A program made the position numbers and the translations under genes. DNA of 64,000 nt from Rhyacophila brunnea (Eukaryota > Arthropoda > Insecta > Trichoptera > Rhyacophilidae), in NCBI GenBank assembly GCA_022495005.1, contig JAGYXB010000696.1:62001-126000 (forward strand), in the 5' to 3' direction. The notes beneath the pieces were generated by a model. It had not been told where the DNA came from. It did no database searches and was given only the letters and a program-made list of their open reading frames with translations. Below are positions 23,366-34,132 of the stretch, in pieces; the first letter of the stretch is position 1; each line of letters begins with the position of its first letter.

Positions 23366-26300
23366 GGATACATGTTTTTCTCCACTGTTTTGACGCATTT
23401 TTTTAATAAACTCGAAACCATTACCCAAACAGGAGTTCGCCAATAAATTACTTCTACTACCTATTCATAAAAATATAAATGCAATTAATAAACGAAATAG
23501 GTTTTAATTAAAACATAATTTAAAAACCACGGCGACGATTGGCATGCGTCTCCGTCAATATGAAGCGAACGGATCCAGGAAATCCGACAGGGATTTCGTA
23601 CAAATAGAAGGACTATATTTGGCCCGTTCGCGTATTTATTTACAATGATACACTGCTGGGAAATTTTAATCCGCTTCATTGGTTGTTTATCAAGCACGTG
23701 CATGTTACACGTGAAGGTAACGTATTTGTTCTCAATCATTAAATAATGTTGATCATCGTCCATTACAATGTATGGATCCGAAATACGACGTAATCAGCTA
23801 TAAACAACCCCGCAGATAAATCGGAAAGGTATTTAATAAATATTACCTGAAAGAAATCTGGACGAGGCAGTCAGTGTTTGTACTCAGTAGTTCAAAGAAG
23901 AGACCGTATGTACCTATACATAAGGAATGAAAGATGCGTGAACGCAAATCAAAGGTTCGGGCACAGCTTTTCCACTTATTAAGAATAATATAACATCAAA
24001 TATCAATATGAGTCATTTCGATTTGAGGGGATGAGGACCCATGTTCCTGCGTTGCTGTCACCCTCGCAAACATTATACAATATTTGCATGCGTTGAATAA
24101 TTAATTATTATTAACAGTCAAATTTTGTGAATCAAATATATTAACAAAAAAACGACTATAGTTCAATATATGATGTAAATGCAAAGCCTTTACAAATTTC
24201 GGAAAGAAAATCTGGACGCAGATTTGGTGCATTCTTGAAATAATACTCGATCTTCAGACAATTCACAATATTAATAATATTAGATGTAGGTACTCGTACA
24301 TGATCTCCAACTAACTTCCTGCAAAATTATACGATTGCATAGATTTTGTAAAACAAGAGACGTGTAATCTGCTGAGGTCCGAATATAATAGCCAACACGC
24401 CATTCATCTGTAGACTCCAGCCTGTCTTCATTCTATATGTGGGGGTGAGGAGTATTAGGTTCGCATCCATATTCAAAGGTGTTCTACATACCTATTATAG
24501 AAGCAAGTAATAAGACAAGCAGAATAATAATTCATCCGATACGGTGAGCACAATTAGGTAATGTTTAAAAACTTCGGCCCGGCATATGGGTATATTTATC
24601 GTCTTACATTAGAAGCCGGCACGTTTTGCTAACGGTCCCACAGCCGGTCATTATGTGGAGTAGTTTCCATCGATGCTATTCGATAACTTCATTTCGAAAG
24701 CGAAATTCAACATATTTTATTCGACGCTAATAACACACCTAGGTTGAGCAGAGAGCTGCCGACTCTGGTGTATATAATCAAGGCATATTAAATACACGAT
24801 TGCAAATGTATGAACGTCGTATCCCATACTCATCCTCGGTCCACATTAGAGATCGCTTTATGACGTACACACGTCATAATATAGTTTTGTAAGAAATGTA
24901 TACGTGACGATTTCGACGAACGCAATATATGGGTTATCAATCCTACTGCGGTATAAATAATAGAATATTCATCTTTGCACCGTTGCAATACACAGATTAA
25001 GGCGACATGATATTAAAATTAGGCATGCTTGAATATTACCTACTATACAAACATAGAATTACTGATTTATAAAATATCAATCAATATATTGTTGACGGAT
25101 TCAGTACGTATGACTAACTACATCATTTCATTCATTCTCAGAGATGAAATGACAGATTGAAAAAATGGTGAGTGAAATGATACATTCAATAATTGACATA
25201 CGTCATAATTAATTATACCTACAAGTTTTCTAATTCCTCGATACAATAATACGTACCTACATAGGTAAATGAAAGCCACCACTGAGGTGAATAATAGAGT
25301 GCCGTTTTTGAAGGACGCGGATTCTATCCCCGCATCTGGTAAAAACAAACGGTCTTTCACCGACCATAATGCGAGCAATTCGATAACTGCAATTTAATAC
25401 ATTTTATTGATAATTTTTATTTGAAATAATCAACACGTATTTAAAACATTAAAAAAATAATCAAAAAAGAAACGTATAACAAAGAAAAAAAATATAAAAT
25501 GCACGTTTTTTAGAAGACATCGAATTTTATGAATATTTTTACCAATAGAAAAATGTACTATTGTTTTTTTAGTTTTACTCGCTTTCTTTTCAGTATTTAT
25601 ACATATCTGTCTAGCTGAGGAACTGAATAATAATTTATCGCCAAATAAACTGTTTAACTTCACATTTTTTTAAATTTATAATAATTGAGATGTTCGAATC
25701 GCAAAATTTTGTTTTTACTTCACAATTATTCGTATCTTCCTAAAATGTCTCTCACATGTGTATGTCCTTCCGGCAAAGAGGTACCGGCCCATGCGTGGTT
25801 TTGAGCATGTGGATAACCAAATCCCCTTACCTTCTTTATAACGTATTATAATATAGTATATTATGTTCTTAATCAGTCGTAGTGGTTTATTAGCTTATAA
25901 TATAAGTCCGCTTGGCCTATTGGATATAAATATATACGGCAGACGTAGAATAGGTTGTCTAGTTGGCTTACGTTTAGTTGGATCTTGAATGCGACTTGGT
26001 TTCGGTGAGGAACAATAATTTAGTTTTTAGCAGCAATGCACGTTAGTACTTACGGAGTTTGAGACAGATAAATGGTCGGCGTCTAATTGTTTAAATATTG
26101 TTTTTTATATTTAAAAATGTTTACGAGTTGGTGAAAATTAATCCCAGTGGCGTAAATTAAATTTGCAAGGGTGACTTGTAGTTGCGTGCGGGTTGAGTTG
26201 TACATTGCCGAGTAAACATGACAGGTACTCCTTGCTCGTCCACGCGTGCACGCCACTTCTTTCTAATTTTCCTTGTAAAAAAACAGCGACGTCTGTTTTC

Positions 26301-26717
26301 CACAACTTTCTCTGGAATAAAGCTAAGCAAAACTAAGCAAATTAAACACGGTACAAATTAGCTGGAACTATTGGTGGATAAAGACTAATGGTGGCGGAAC
26401 TAAAGCCATTTGCGAGATAAGCTTTCAACTGAGTTTCTGTTTAACGCGTTGCATTCAATTGGATAGGATACCAACATACATTTTTTTTGTTTTTTTTTTT
26501 TTTGGTAAATGCCTATATGCAGGTAACTTTTTACCACACTAGTACCTTGTAGAAAAGTGCCTACACAATGATTGTTGTCTACAAGGTTTGCAAAAAAGCG
26601 TGTCAATACACTAGTCAAATTTCATGAAAACTAAAGCAAATAATTGAATTCTTCAGTCATTTTCGAAAAACATAGGATTAAAAATAAATCATTTTCATTT
26701 ATACGAATTAGACGGCT
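23366..26717. other. Gene-free stretch
   Basis: Mostly AT-rich. An island at 24550-24760 is listed separately. At 25280-25345 a T-arm-like palindrome around GGATTCTATCC could be a decayed tRNA-like SINE head. A long poly-T/A tract lies at 26480-26505. No supported exon. Confidence 0.4.
24550..24760. promoter_or_regulatory. Candidate regulatory island
   Basis: About 210 bases of balanced composition, not repeated in the window, with spaced homeodomain- or GATA-like words (TTTATCG, CATTATG, CGATAAC) and no good frame. Proposed only on composition and uniqueness. Confidence 0.15.
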
Positions 26718-26752
26718 TTAGCGACCCGGGTGTCGCCTTTCGGCATCTGCAT
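26718..26752 (-). repeat. Penelope-like terminal remnant (short)
   Basis: Minus strand reads AGATGCCGAAAGGCGACACC then CGGGTCGC. It is a third relative of the motif at 21536-21571, keeping the stem II and CCCGGG parts. The CTGA part of the first core block is lost and GAAA is changed to GACA, so no ribozyme is expected. Confidence 0.5.
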
Positions 26753-27897
26753 ACCAAATACCTACCATACAACCAAGAAATTTTGAAGTAGGTACGTATG
26801 CTAGCATTTATTTTAATTATACTAAATGAACCAAATAAAAAATCGTAAAAATTACATTACTTATAAGTACAAATTGAGGTAAGGTAATGACAAATAGTTA
26901 AATCTTCAACTTTCATAAAACTGCATAGGCTAATTAAATTAAGCAGACTAACGCTACTGCATGCCTGCATGGCTAGGCGGGGATTAGGGGGAGGGTGGAA
27001 AGAATACTCATTGTGGTTTATAGAGAAGAAATAGGTATAGTACAGGCATGGGTAGAACCTATAAAGAAAGAAACCGTGGTACTCCTTAATAGCAAAGACT
27101 AAAAAATGGACGCATTTTAACGAAGGTACGAAAGAAAGAAGACTGGCTGGAGAAAAGCAATAGTGAGGGCCAATGTTCCATCCAATTCAACTGCAACGCT
27201 GTTCCGAAAAGAAGCAAAATCATAAAATGGTAATATACCTATGCCCCACTATAATAGTAGTTGTCCCTTGTTAATAATTAGTTTAGTGTTCAGTTAAGTT
27301 TGTTAAGTTAATCTTTAAAAAATAGTGATAGAAATCGTAAGCACACAAACTTAGTAGGTAGGTACCTACGAGAAACGTGTAGGTACATCTCAAAAAAAAA
27401 TCCACAGTCCGACGTACTTGTCTCATATATACGACATTTTTATTTCGCATTCTCCGATTATGTGCTTATCACAAGTTTGAATCCACGTCTGCCCAGTCGA
27501 TTAACACAAGTCTAAATAAGGTAGATTGGCATTATCGTGTGCGTTTAGTGAAAAAAGCCCCCAATTGGGATTGGGATCGGTAGGCGAGTTTACGTGGAGG
27601 AAGTCGGAAGCGTGACCGGCTCTAGGTTCATTTCCGTAATTGAGACTGATCGACTTTTAAAAACTTCAATGGGTAGGAACGAAACTGAGCGAGGGAGGCC
27701 TAGTAAACGGCACGCCATTTTTCTACGAGAAACCTTATAGGTACTTAATATAAACAGTTCTAATAGGTAATTGCACCTACTACTTAATTGTCAGTGACAA
27801 TTGATAGTGTAATTGCTAAGTTCCGGATAAGTGGTAACTGATAACTAATATTGCTAACTGCTCTTGCAAGTTGTAGATCTATAAATTGACCATGAAA
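26753..27897. other. No supported gene
   Basis: Sequence at 27010-27225 is purine-rich and could be a decayed retrotransposon tail, but I cannot align it to a family. The rest is unremarkable. Confidence 0.35.
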
Positions 27898-27985
27898 CTA
27901 GGGAGAACAACAATTAGTGTTTAACCAGATCGCTTCGAATATTGCAATATTCCACGTATGTGAGGTGAGTTTGAATGGACACTGT
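27898..27985 (+). mobile_element. Non-LTR remnant, family A (3' fragment)
   Basis: Translates to FNQIASNIAIFHVCE, equivalent to FNQITSDIDIFHLRE in the copy at 3838-4300. Only the last roughly 25 codons of the polymerase survive. Stretch 27986-28974 beyond it is AT-rich; a 66-codon frame at 28498 is unrecognised. Confidence 0.65.
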
Positions 27986-28974
27986 TTTATAAGTTCTTAT
28001 AGTCTAGAAGACATTACATTTTTATAGTATCTACGGGTTCTACTTATAACTATTTCAGTCAATGCTGTGGACATTTTGAATTCATAGTTTGTGAGGTTCG
28101 TAAACGTTGGAGCACACTGAATTATATTAATTAATTTCATTTAAAAAACATCATACAATTTTATAAATTTATCTTTGCCAAGGAAAAACTGGAGGTTCCA
28201 AAACATAAAAGCCAAAATAAACAAACAATTTACACGGGTCATTATTAAATAACATAATGTGCATAATTAATTACCTTATTCAATTAAAAGTAATCATTGA
28301 TCACACCACATCATATTTTTTCAATATATCAACAAAATAATATGCTACGGTAACGTTATGAATGGGGTTTTAAATAGCAAATTTGACAATCGAATCTCTC
28401 AAGAGGTGTGTGTTATCTGTTATGCAAATCGCACGTGCTAAGTAATCGTGGGTCGTTCACAGATGGGAGACATATGTAGGTATAGCAGTTACACAGTTTG
28501 AAGCTCGCGATACTTTCTACCCATGTTTATCAGTTTATCTTTATAAGATACCTACAGGTATTCAGACGCTGTGAAACAGGCACAAAAACAAGTGATATTA
28601 CGTATGATGCGGGCGTTGGGGATGACAACATCTGTGGGAACACCATCCCAAACAAGGGAATCAAATTGGGCGCCGGACTCTGGGAAAATGCACCATAGCA
28701 TGCGGGAACTACACAAGTTCACACGGAAGTAATTTGACTACGGAAGGAAACTGCGTAGAGCAATTCAACACGTGCCTACCTAGGTAAGATACTCCGGATA
28801 TTTAAAACAATGGGAAACAAAAACAATATAAAAGAACTTGCCATAATGATCTCAATTTATAGTAGCTTTATTGCTTCCCGCACTGACAGTGGACGCCAAC
28901 CTAGGTATTGGCAACCTGCTTCAAAGACACTTTCAATACAACTGTGAAATAATTTTGACCACGTGATTGAGCTT

Positions 28975-29085
28975 ACTGGGGGCAGCCTTCACTCTGTCCT
29001 GGTAGAAGCGAGATAGGACCGAGAGGGGTTGAAAGTCTTGGTCGCTCAGAAGATGACGGAATTTCACGGTGGTCACTTTCTTCGA
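28975..29085 (+). mobile_element. Non-LTR 3' fragment, family B
   Basis: GGCAGCCTTCACTCTG and the following GACCGAGAGGGGTTGAAAG, TCGCTCAGAAGATGAC and GGTGGTCAC blocks match the 3' end at 6925-7175, and the later blocks match 62125-62222. It corresponds to the last residues of the polymerase (LHS-L-EA, DRE, LVAQKM, GGH). Confidence 0.65.
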
Positions 29086-29179
29086 CCTCGGCCTCGTATT
29101 AGATATAACATGTACTTACACGTCATATAGGTACAAACGACATGACGCGATGGAAAAAATGCAGTAACAAAAATTATAT

Positions 29180-29254
29180 GCCCTGCAGTAGAGTAGTAAA
29201 CTAAACGCTAGTTTATAAATCCATAGGTAGAGGGTTCGAATCTTGCGACTGGAC
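29180..29254 (+). other. tRNA-like sequence (decayed SINE head?)
   Basis: An A-box-like TAGAGTAGTAA is followed 40 bases later by a canonical B box GGTTCGAATC. Acceptor-stem pairing is absent, so it is not a functional tRNA. It may be the head of a third SINE family. Confidence 0.3.
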
Positions 29255-29547
29255 ATGTTTATTTCAATAAAACACAATTCTATAAAAAAAATCTTACTAT
29301 AACCTTCACTTGTAGACTAGAGGGCCGTTATTACGCCCAGTTGCGAAAAATGTGTTTCACCCTTTTCAATAAGTCGATTCGTTGGTAACTATATAGAGTA
29401 TGCGATATAAATACGTATCTACTTGTCTTCATATTTTCATTACTAAGGATGGTGATGACAGAAATTACAAGCATTGCCAACAATGCCATTCCATCTAGAT
29501 GCAATTTAGAATTAAAATTAATAAAATTAACAAAATAGAATTATTAA

Positions 29548-29716
29548 TAACCATGTCCTTGGATTCGTACCTACAAGGTGGTTGTTAGTAATTTTGAACA
29601 ATCACAAATACCCAGGCTTTGAGAAAAACACATAAATATTGTGTTCTGACCGGGAATCGAACCCAGATCCCTCGGGTGGAAGGCAAGCGCTACGCACTGC
29701 ACCACGAGAGCCGCCT
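29548..29716 (-). mobile_element. tRNA-derived SINE (family 2)
   Basis: On the minus strand a tRNA-like head (29716 down to 29647) has A box TGGTGCAGTGCG, an anticodon-like loop CTTCCAC and B box GGTTCGATTCC. It resembles a glycine-type tRNA, but its acceptor stem does not pair, so it is not a tRNA gene. The body runs to 29548 and ends in AAGGACATGGT, close to the GGATCGGACATGGT end of SINE family 1, which suggests both use a related 3' tail recognised by one LINE. Confidence 0.65.
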
Positions 29717-30825
29717 TTAGACGCATACATGCATACCAATTACTTAATGCATAGGTACCTACTTACCTAATGATAAACCTACTTATACCAAATGATTCAG
29801 ACAAATCAAAATTATTATGACGGTTTCATAATATCTTACAGATATCTACATGACGTTTATTACCGAAGTGGTATTTATGGGACCGAAAATTTTCGCTGAT
29901 TTTCATCGAACCACACTCGGAAGCATCTACATACACGTCATACACCTTTAGAAATTTTACATAATTCCTATCACAATGGCAAACTGTACTACTCCAATGT
30001 AATATCCTACAGTGACTTGGCACGGCAATTATGTGCCAATTTTTTACACACTTCTCACGTTCGCGTTATCATGCCAGTAAATTAATTGATAGGCAATAAA
30101 TACATAATGATAGTGTTTAAGAGTTGATCGGCAGGTAAGTGAGGCACAGTGAGGTATGCGGCGGCGATGTTTTTAATTATGTGGAGATGCCCCGCCCCCG
30201 AGCGCGGGCGGCCGGTGGGCGGGCGTTACGGGCGGGTACGCCCAGCGCAGCCCGACTCGGCCACGCTCGTCAACCGGATGAAGGGATTTTGATTTCAAGT
30301 TCAATAAACGGATTTGGCCAAATCAAATACAGTGAAATCACTCAACAGGTGTGCCACAGTTACGTTCATCCTTCGCCCGATCGCGATCTACCCCCAGTCA
30401 TAAAATAGATAGGTACTAATATTATTTAATTATTGCCCTCGCCCTTCATTTCTCGCCTTGTCAACATTGACAACCTTGTAGCCGTGTAGCGCAGATGTAT
30501 ATAAACTTCTGTAACAACACAACAGTACGTGTATAATCATTTGGGACTCAACGAACATCTACACCTGAGTCTACGCCGTCCAAACAACATTCAACGAAAC
30601 TACCCGTGCGCTACGTTGTGCGTTTAACATCGATAACATAGGATTCCCGATAACGAAACTTTCACTTCCTATAAAATGGGGATTGATCTACACAGGGGAG
30701 TAGGTATATCAATCTCCATTTCTATACTTAGTTGCGTCAACGAATAAGGATGATTAACACTCATTGAATTATCAAAAAAATATGGGAAAGCAGTGCCATA
30801 TCAAAATGTACTTACGTAATTTTTT
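29717..30825. other. Gene-free stretch with a CpG-rich patch
   Basis: 30150-30290 is strongly GC- and CpG-rich, and a perfect donor-like GGCAG|GTAAGTG precedes it at 30132-30138. The plus frame 30139-30408 across it gives an Arg/Ala/Gly-rich peptide typical of translated CpG islands. A TATATAAA word lies at 30498-30505. Together these could mark a promoter or untranslated exon, but nothing fixes strand or gene. Confidence 0.25.
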
Positions 30826-31000
30826 CTAGTTAAACCTATGGTATTTTCCATCTTTCTTTATGATGTTGAGACGTGGACCATTCAAGAAAGAAAAAATACG
30901 TAAGTGGCTGGTGACTTGTGACATTTGGTGACGCATGCTACGGATTTCTAAAAAAGGACGATTATCCTCGATCTGAAAGATATCATCCTGAAAAACCGGC
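30826..31000 (+). mobile_element. Non-LTR retrotransposon fragment
   Basis: Translation gives IFLYDVETWTIQERKNT, the L-YG-E-WT motif that follows the polymerase domain in insect non-LTR elements, then decays with deletions into DLKDIILKNRL-like residues. Probably family B-like (compare 22097-22378). Confidence 0.55.
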
Positions 31001-32100
31001 TCTTTAAATTGAAATTTTATTATATTTAAATATCTCTACATAGTTATGCAGTTCTTTGACTACATATAGGTAACTACCTACATGGAAACATGGAGGGTGG
31101 ACGGAATAAGAGTGGTCACCCATGCGATGATTCCGACCATGTGAGGACGCTACATAAACTATGCATACGGCGGAATGTAGTGATCGCTGAAGAGACATAC
31201 AATTAATTAGTACATACCTACATATAAAACGGATTATCAATACTCACGTGTACAAAATCTACGGCTACAGCCAAACACCGTTCGAATAAAATGACAACAC
31301 TATTTTTTTCAGTGACAGTTCGTCAGATAATTCGCTAAAATGACACGAATTACTATTAAAATAATATAGCGGTAGTCCTACAGTGGCGGCGCGTGCGCAA
31401 GTCGATGTCCGCGACCTCCATACTCATTCCTGCGAATAAACAGAGCGTCAAGTTTATAATAGCACGCCTCGCGGATCTCGTATTTTCTTTCTGACTTGAC
31501 TCCACACCACTGATTTTCGTCAGAAAAAATATCGAAAGCACCTAAACAAAAAATATAATTCAATACAACATAACTACTCTTTTTTTAACTGTCTCAACAA
31601 TCCAGTGTGAATCTTTGCCGCCTAAAATAGCCACACAAGTTTTTTAAGTAGGTATAGATATGCCATCATAAATCGCCCGATGTTTGAATTTAGAACTAAG
31701 CTCATCCCCGTATACAAAGAATTGAATGATATGTAAATTGTTAGCTTGTGGCGCCCTCACTCAACGGACAACTTATACTGGTAGATCTATAACATCGAAC
31801 CGATTGAACGCAGCCGCACCGAACTATTCCGAGTAACGAACGATAAAACAATAATGTCCCTGATTGTGGCCGACCTCCGATAGGGGATAGATAGCACGAG
31901 GAGAAGAATTAGGCCCATGCTCTGGATTCAAACAAATCATGTGTAGAAGCGAACATATTATTTTCACATGTTGGTCATACCATATTTAGATTTAAGTAAA
32001 ATATGTTTCAATATTATGATTTATTATCATATCGATACCAAACTTAATCACGTTAATATATGTTATAAGTAGGACTACCTATAAGTATGGTAAAAACAAT
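31001..32100. other. No supported gene
   Basis: Overlapping minus frames at 31356-31563 come from a GC-richer patch and are unrecognised. The remaining DNA is AT-rich and I see nothing else in it. Confidence 0.4.
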
Positions 32101-32754
32101 ATATCGTCACCGTTCAGGCAAAAGTCACCAACCCTGAAAATGGCAGTTTTGAGTTGAGTATGTCACACGAACCGTAAAATTATGTTCTTTAAGATGCAAA
32201 AGTCACCACGGTACATTAGTTAGTAAAATGTTGCTTAAATCCGAATTATTTGTTTTCCACTAAATGACTTTCGATAAAATCTTAACAAGCAAAAGTCATT
32301 ATAGGTGAATAGACATTATTGACTCTAAAAAAATAAATCCTTCGTTATAAATATACAAGCAAAAGTCACTATACTATGGATGGTGAGTTTTACTGATTTG
32401 TCATTTGAAAACTTCTCACACTTGTCTGAAATACGCAAAAATAACCAAACAAGAATAGTTTACCTTAGCTTGGTATAATAAGATTGCTTTGGTCAGATTA
32501 TTAACAAGCAAAAGTCACCAAACCATAATTGAGCCACCTTACCTTCTTCAAAACCTTCTAGATGTTTTAATTAGCATCAAAATGTAAAAGTACCTTAAAG
32601 AAATTATTAAGAACACATGAGAAAATAATGTAATGTAGATAAAACCTTAAAAACATTTAAATCTGATTTTTCCTGCATTTTCAAACTTTCAAATTGCGAT
32701 ATCTCAAAACTATGTTTTTAGGGTTGGTGACTTTTGCCTGAACGGTGACGATAT
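32101..32754. mobile_element. MITE with iterated AAAAGTCA motif
   Basis: Inverted ends 32105 onward and 32750 backward share CGTCACCGTTCAGGCAAAAG followed by TCACCAACCCT, about 31 bp without mismatch, and ATAT flanks both sides. The motif GCAAAAGTCAYYA recurs at 32118, 32196, 32289, 32359 and 32518 in direct orientation and at about 32726-32738 inverted. Like the MITE at 9749-10129 the ends start with CGTC and the flanks are 4 bp, so the two may share a transposase type. No frame encodes a transposase. Confidence 0.75.
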
Positions 32755-33446
32755 GATAGCCCGGGCATGTAACAAACAAGAGCAGAAAGGCCGGAGCGAG
32801 ACAACCCGACACAACAGAAACGATATAAGCACCGTCAGCGATAACGACGATATTCAAATTACCCAAGCTGATTTCTTGCTTACAGGAAGACACTGTCTAC
32901 AGTGTGCAAATTGCACCATCTGTGGTACTAGTAAAGCAATACATATTGCCTTTCCTGTAAAAGGAATGAAATTGAGAGTAAAATTTAATACGGCAGAAAC
33001 AAATTCAAAATAAGACTAACAAAATGTGACACAATAGCGGTGTCGAATCACAATATACCTATACCTACCGAAGTAAAATTTGTTTATACTGAGGTAGGTA
33101 GATGCTGAATTACATATCTAAAATGGTCACCTAGCACTTAGCAGCTATATTACCTGTGACCTGTAAGTGCAGCATAATGTAATGCTAAACTTTTTTAAAA
33201 AGGACATGACCATGTAGGTATGTCAGTTGGGCCGCAATTTGCATCAAGTAGTGACTAATTATAAAGTGTAAAAAGTTGAATAAAAAACAGAAGGAGAGCA
33301 AAATACTTATCCTATCTATACCCATTCTTATTCAATATAGGTATTTACCTACATTTAATTAAATCAGCCACTATTGCATAAAATGTATGAGTATGTAAGT
33401 AGGCTTAAAAAATCTCTCGACTTTGATCCTAAATGGAATACCTATC
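32755..33446. other. Stretch with one short unrecognised frame
   Basis: An 86-codon plus frame starts at 32753 and includes HCLQCANCTICG, four cysteines spaced by two residues. There is no homology I know and no splice context, and its start overlaps the end of the preceding MITE. Likely chance. Confidence 0.3.
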
Positions 33447-34132
33447 TTAACGTCCCACCGGAATACCGTTTAAAAAAAACGGTTACGTACATGTTCAAAC
33501 ACGCGCGTTAACATGATCTTACTCCGTACTTAATTTATCGTTTGTCAATTTATGGCTTAGGAAATGCCAATAGAAATGGTGTATTTCAAAAAAATACTAC
33601 CTTATTCTTAGGTCAATAATTATTATAAAGCAAACATTATTCGTAGAATGTTTATCACATTTGAATGGTTAAAGACATAGCTTATAATCACTATCAGTAT
33701 CTTTAAAATTATCTTTAAATTTTTTGAATAATAAAATGCCTAATTCTTGTCAAATTTGGGATCACAGAGATTATCAATATAATTTTTTATTGTAAATATT
33801 TCACTATAATAATGTCGACATAAATTTTACTAATGGTTTTATAAATGCTTTTAAAAATTAATAAATATATAAAATCTTAACACCACTTCACATGGACGTA
33901 CTGAAATATGACTATATTCTAAAACATTAGAGCGAGAGGTTTAAAAGAATACTATTTTATGTAATAAAAATACTTTATGCAGTCATCAAATGTTTAAAAT
34001 AAATATAAAGGATAATGAGGCTTCAAAATTATGTAAATAGATTATCTACAACGTTTAAGAATGTCAAGGATCATGCTTTGAAAATAGCATAAAAGCTCCA
34101 TTTTGACGTACGCTGAGCATGTACCCCCTTAA
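33447..34132. mobile_element. TTAA-target MITE, copy 2
   Basis: A 686-bp inverted-orientation homologue of 6103-6815. TTAA lies at 33447-33450 and 34129-34132. The right end reads inward as GGGGGTACATGCTCAGCGTA; the left end (CGTCCCACCGGAATACC) is diverged. The interior shares long blocks such as ACATTAGAGCGAGAGG with the other copies. Confidence 0.75.

Noticed and set aside
29647..29716. Functional tRNA-Gly gene (minus strand)
   Set aside because: The A and B boxes and a TCC-like loop are present, but the acceptor stem does not pair and a SINE body follows directly.
32753..33013. Zinc-finger-like frame with C-x2-C-x2-C-x2-C
   Set aside because: No histidine/cysteine arrangement of a known finger, no splice context, and the frame starts inside the end of a MITE.
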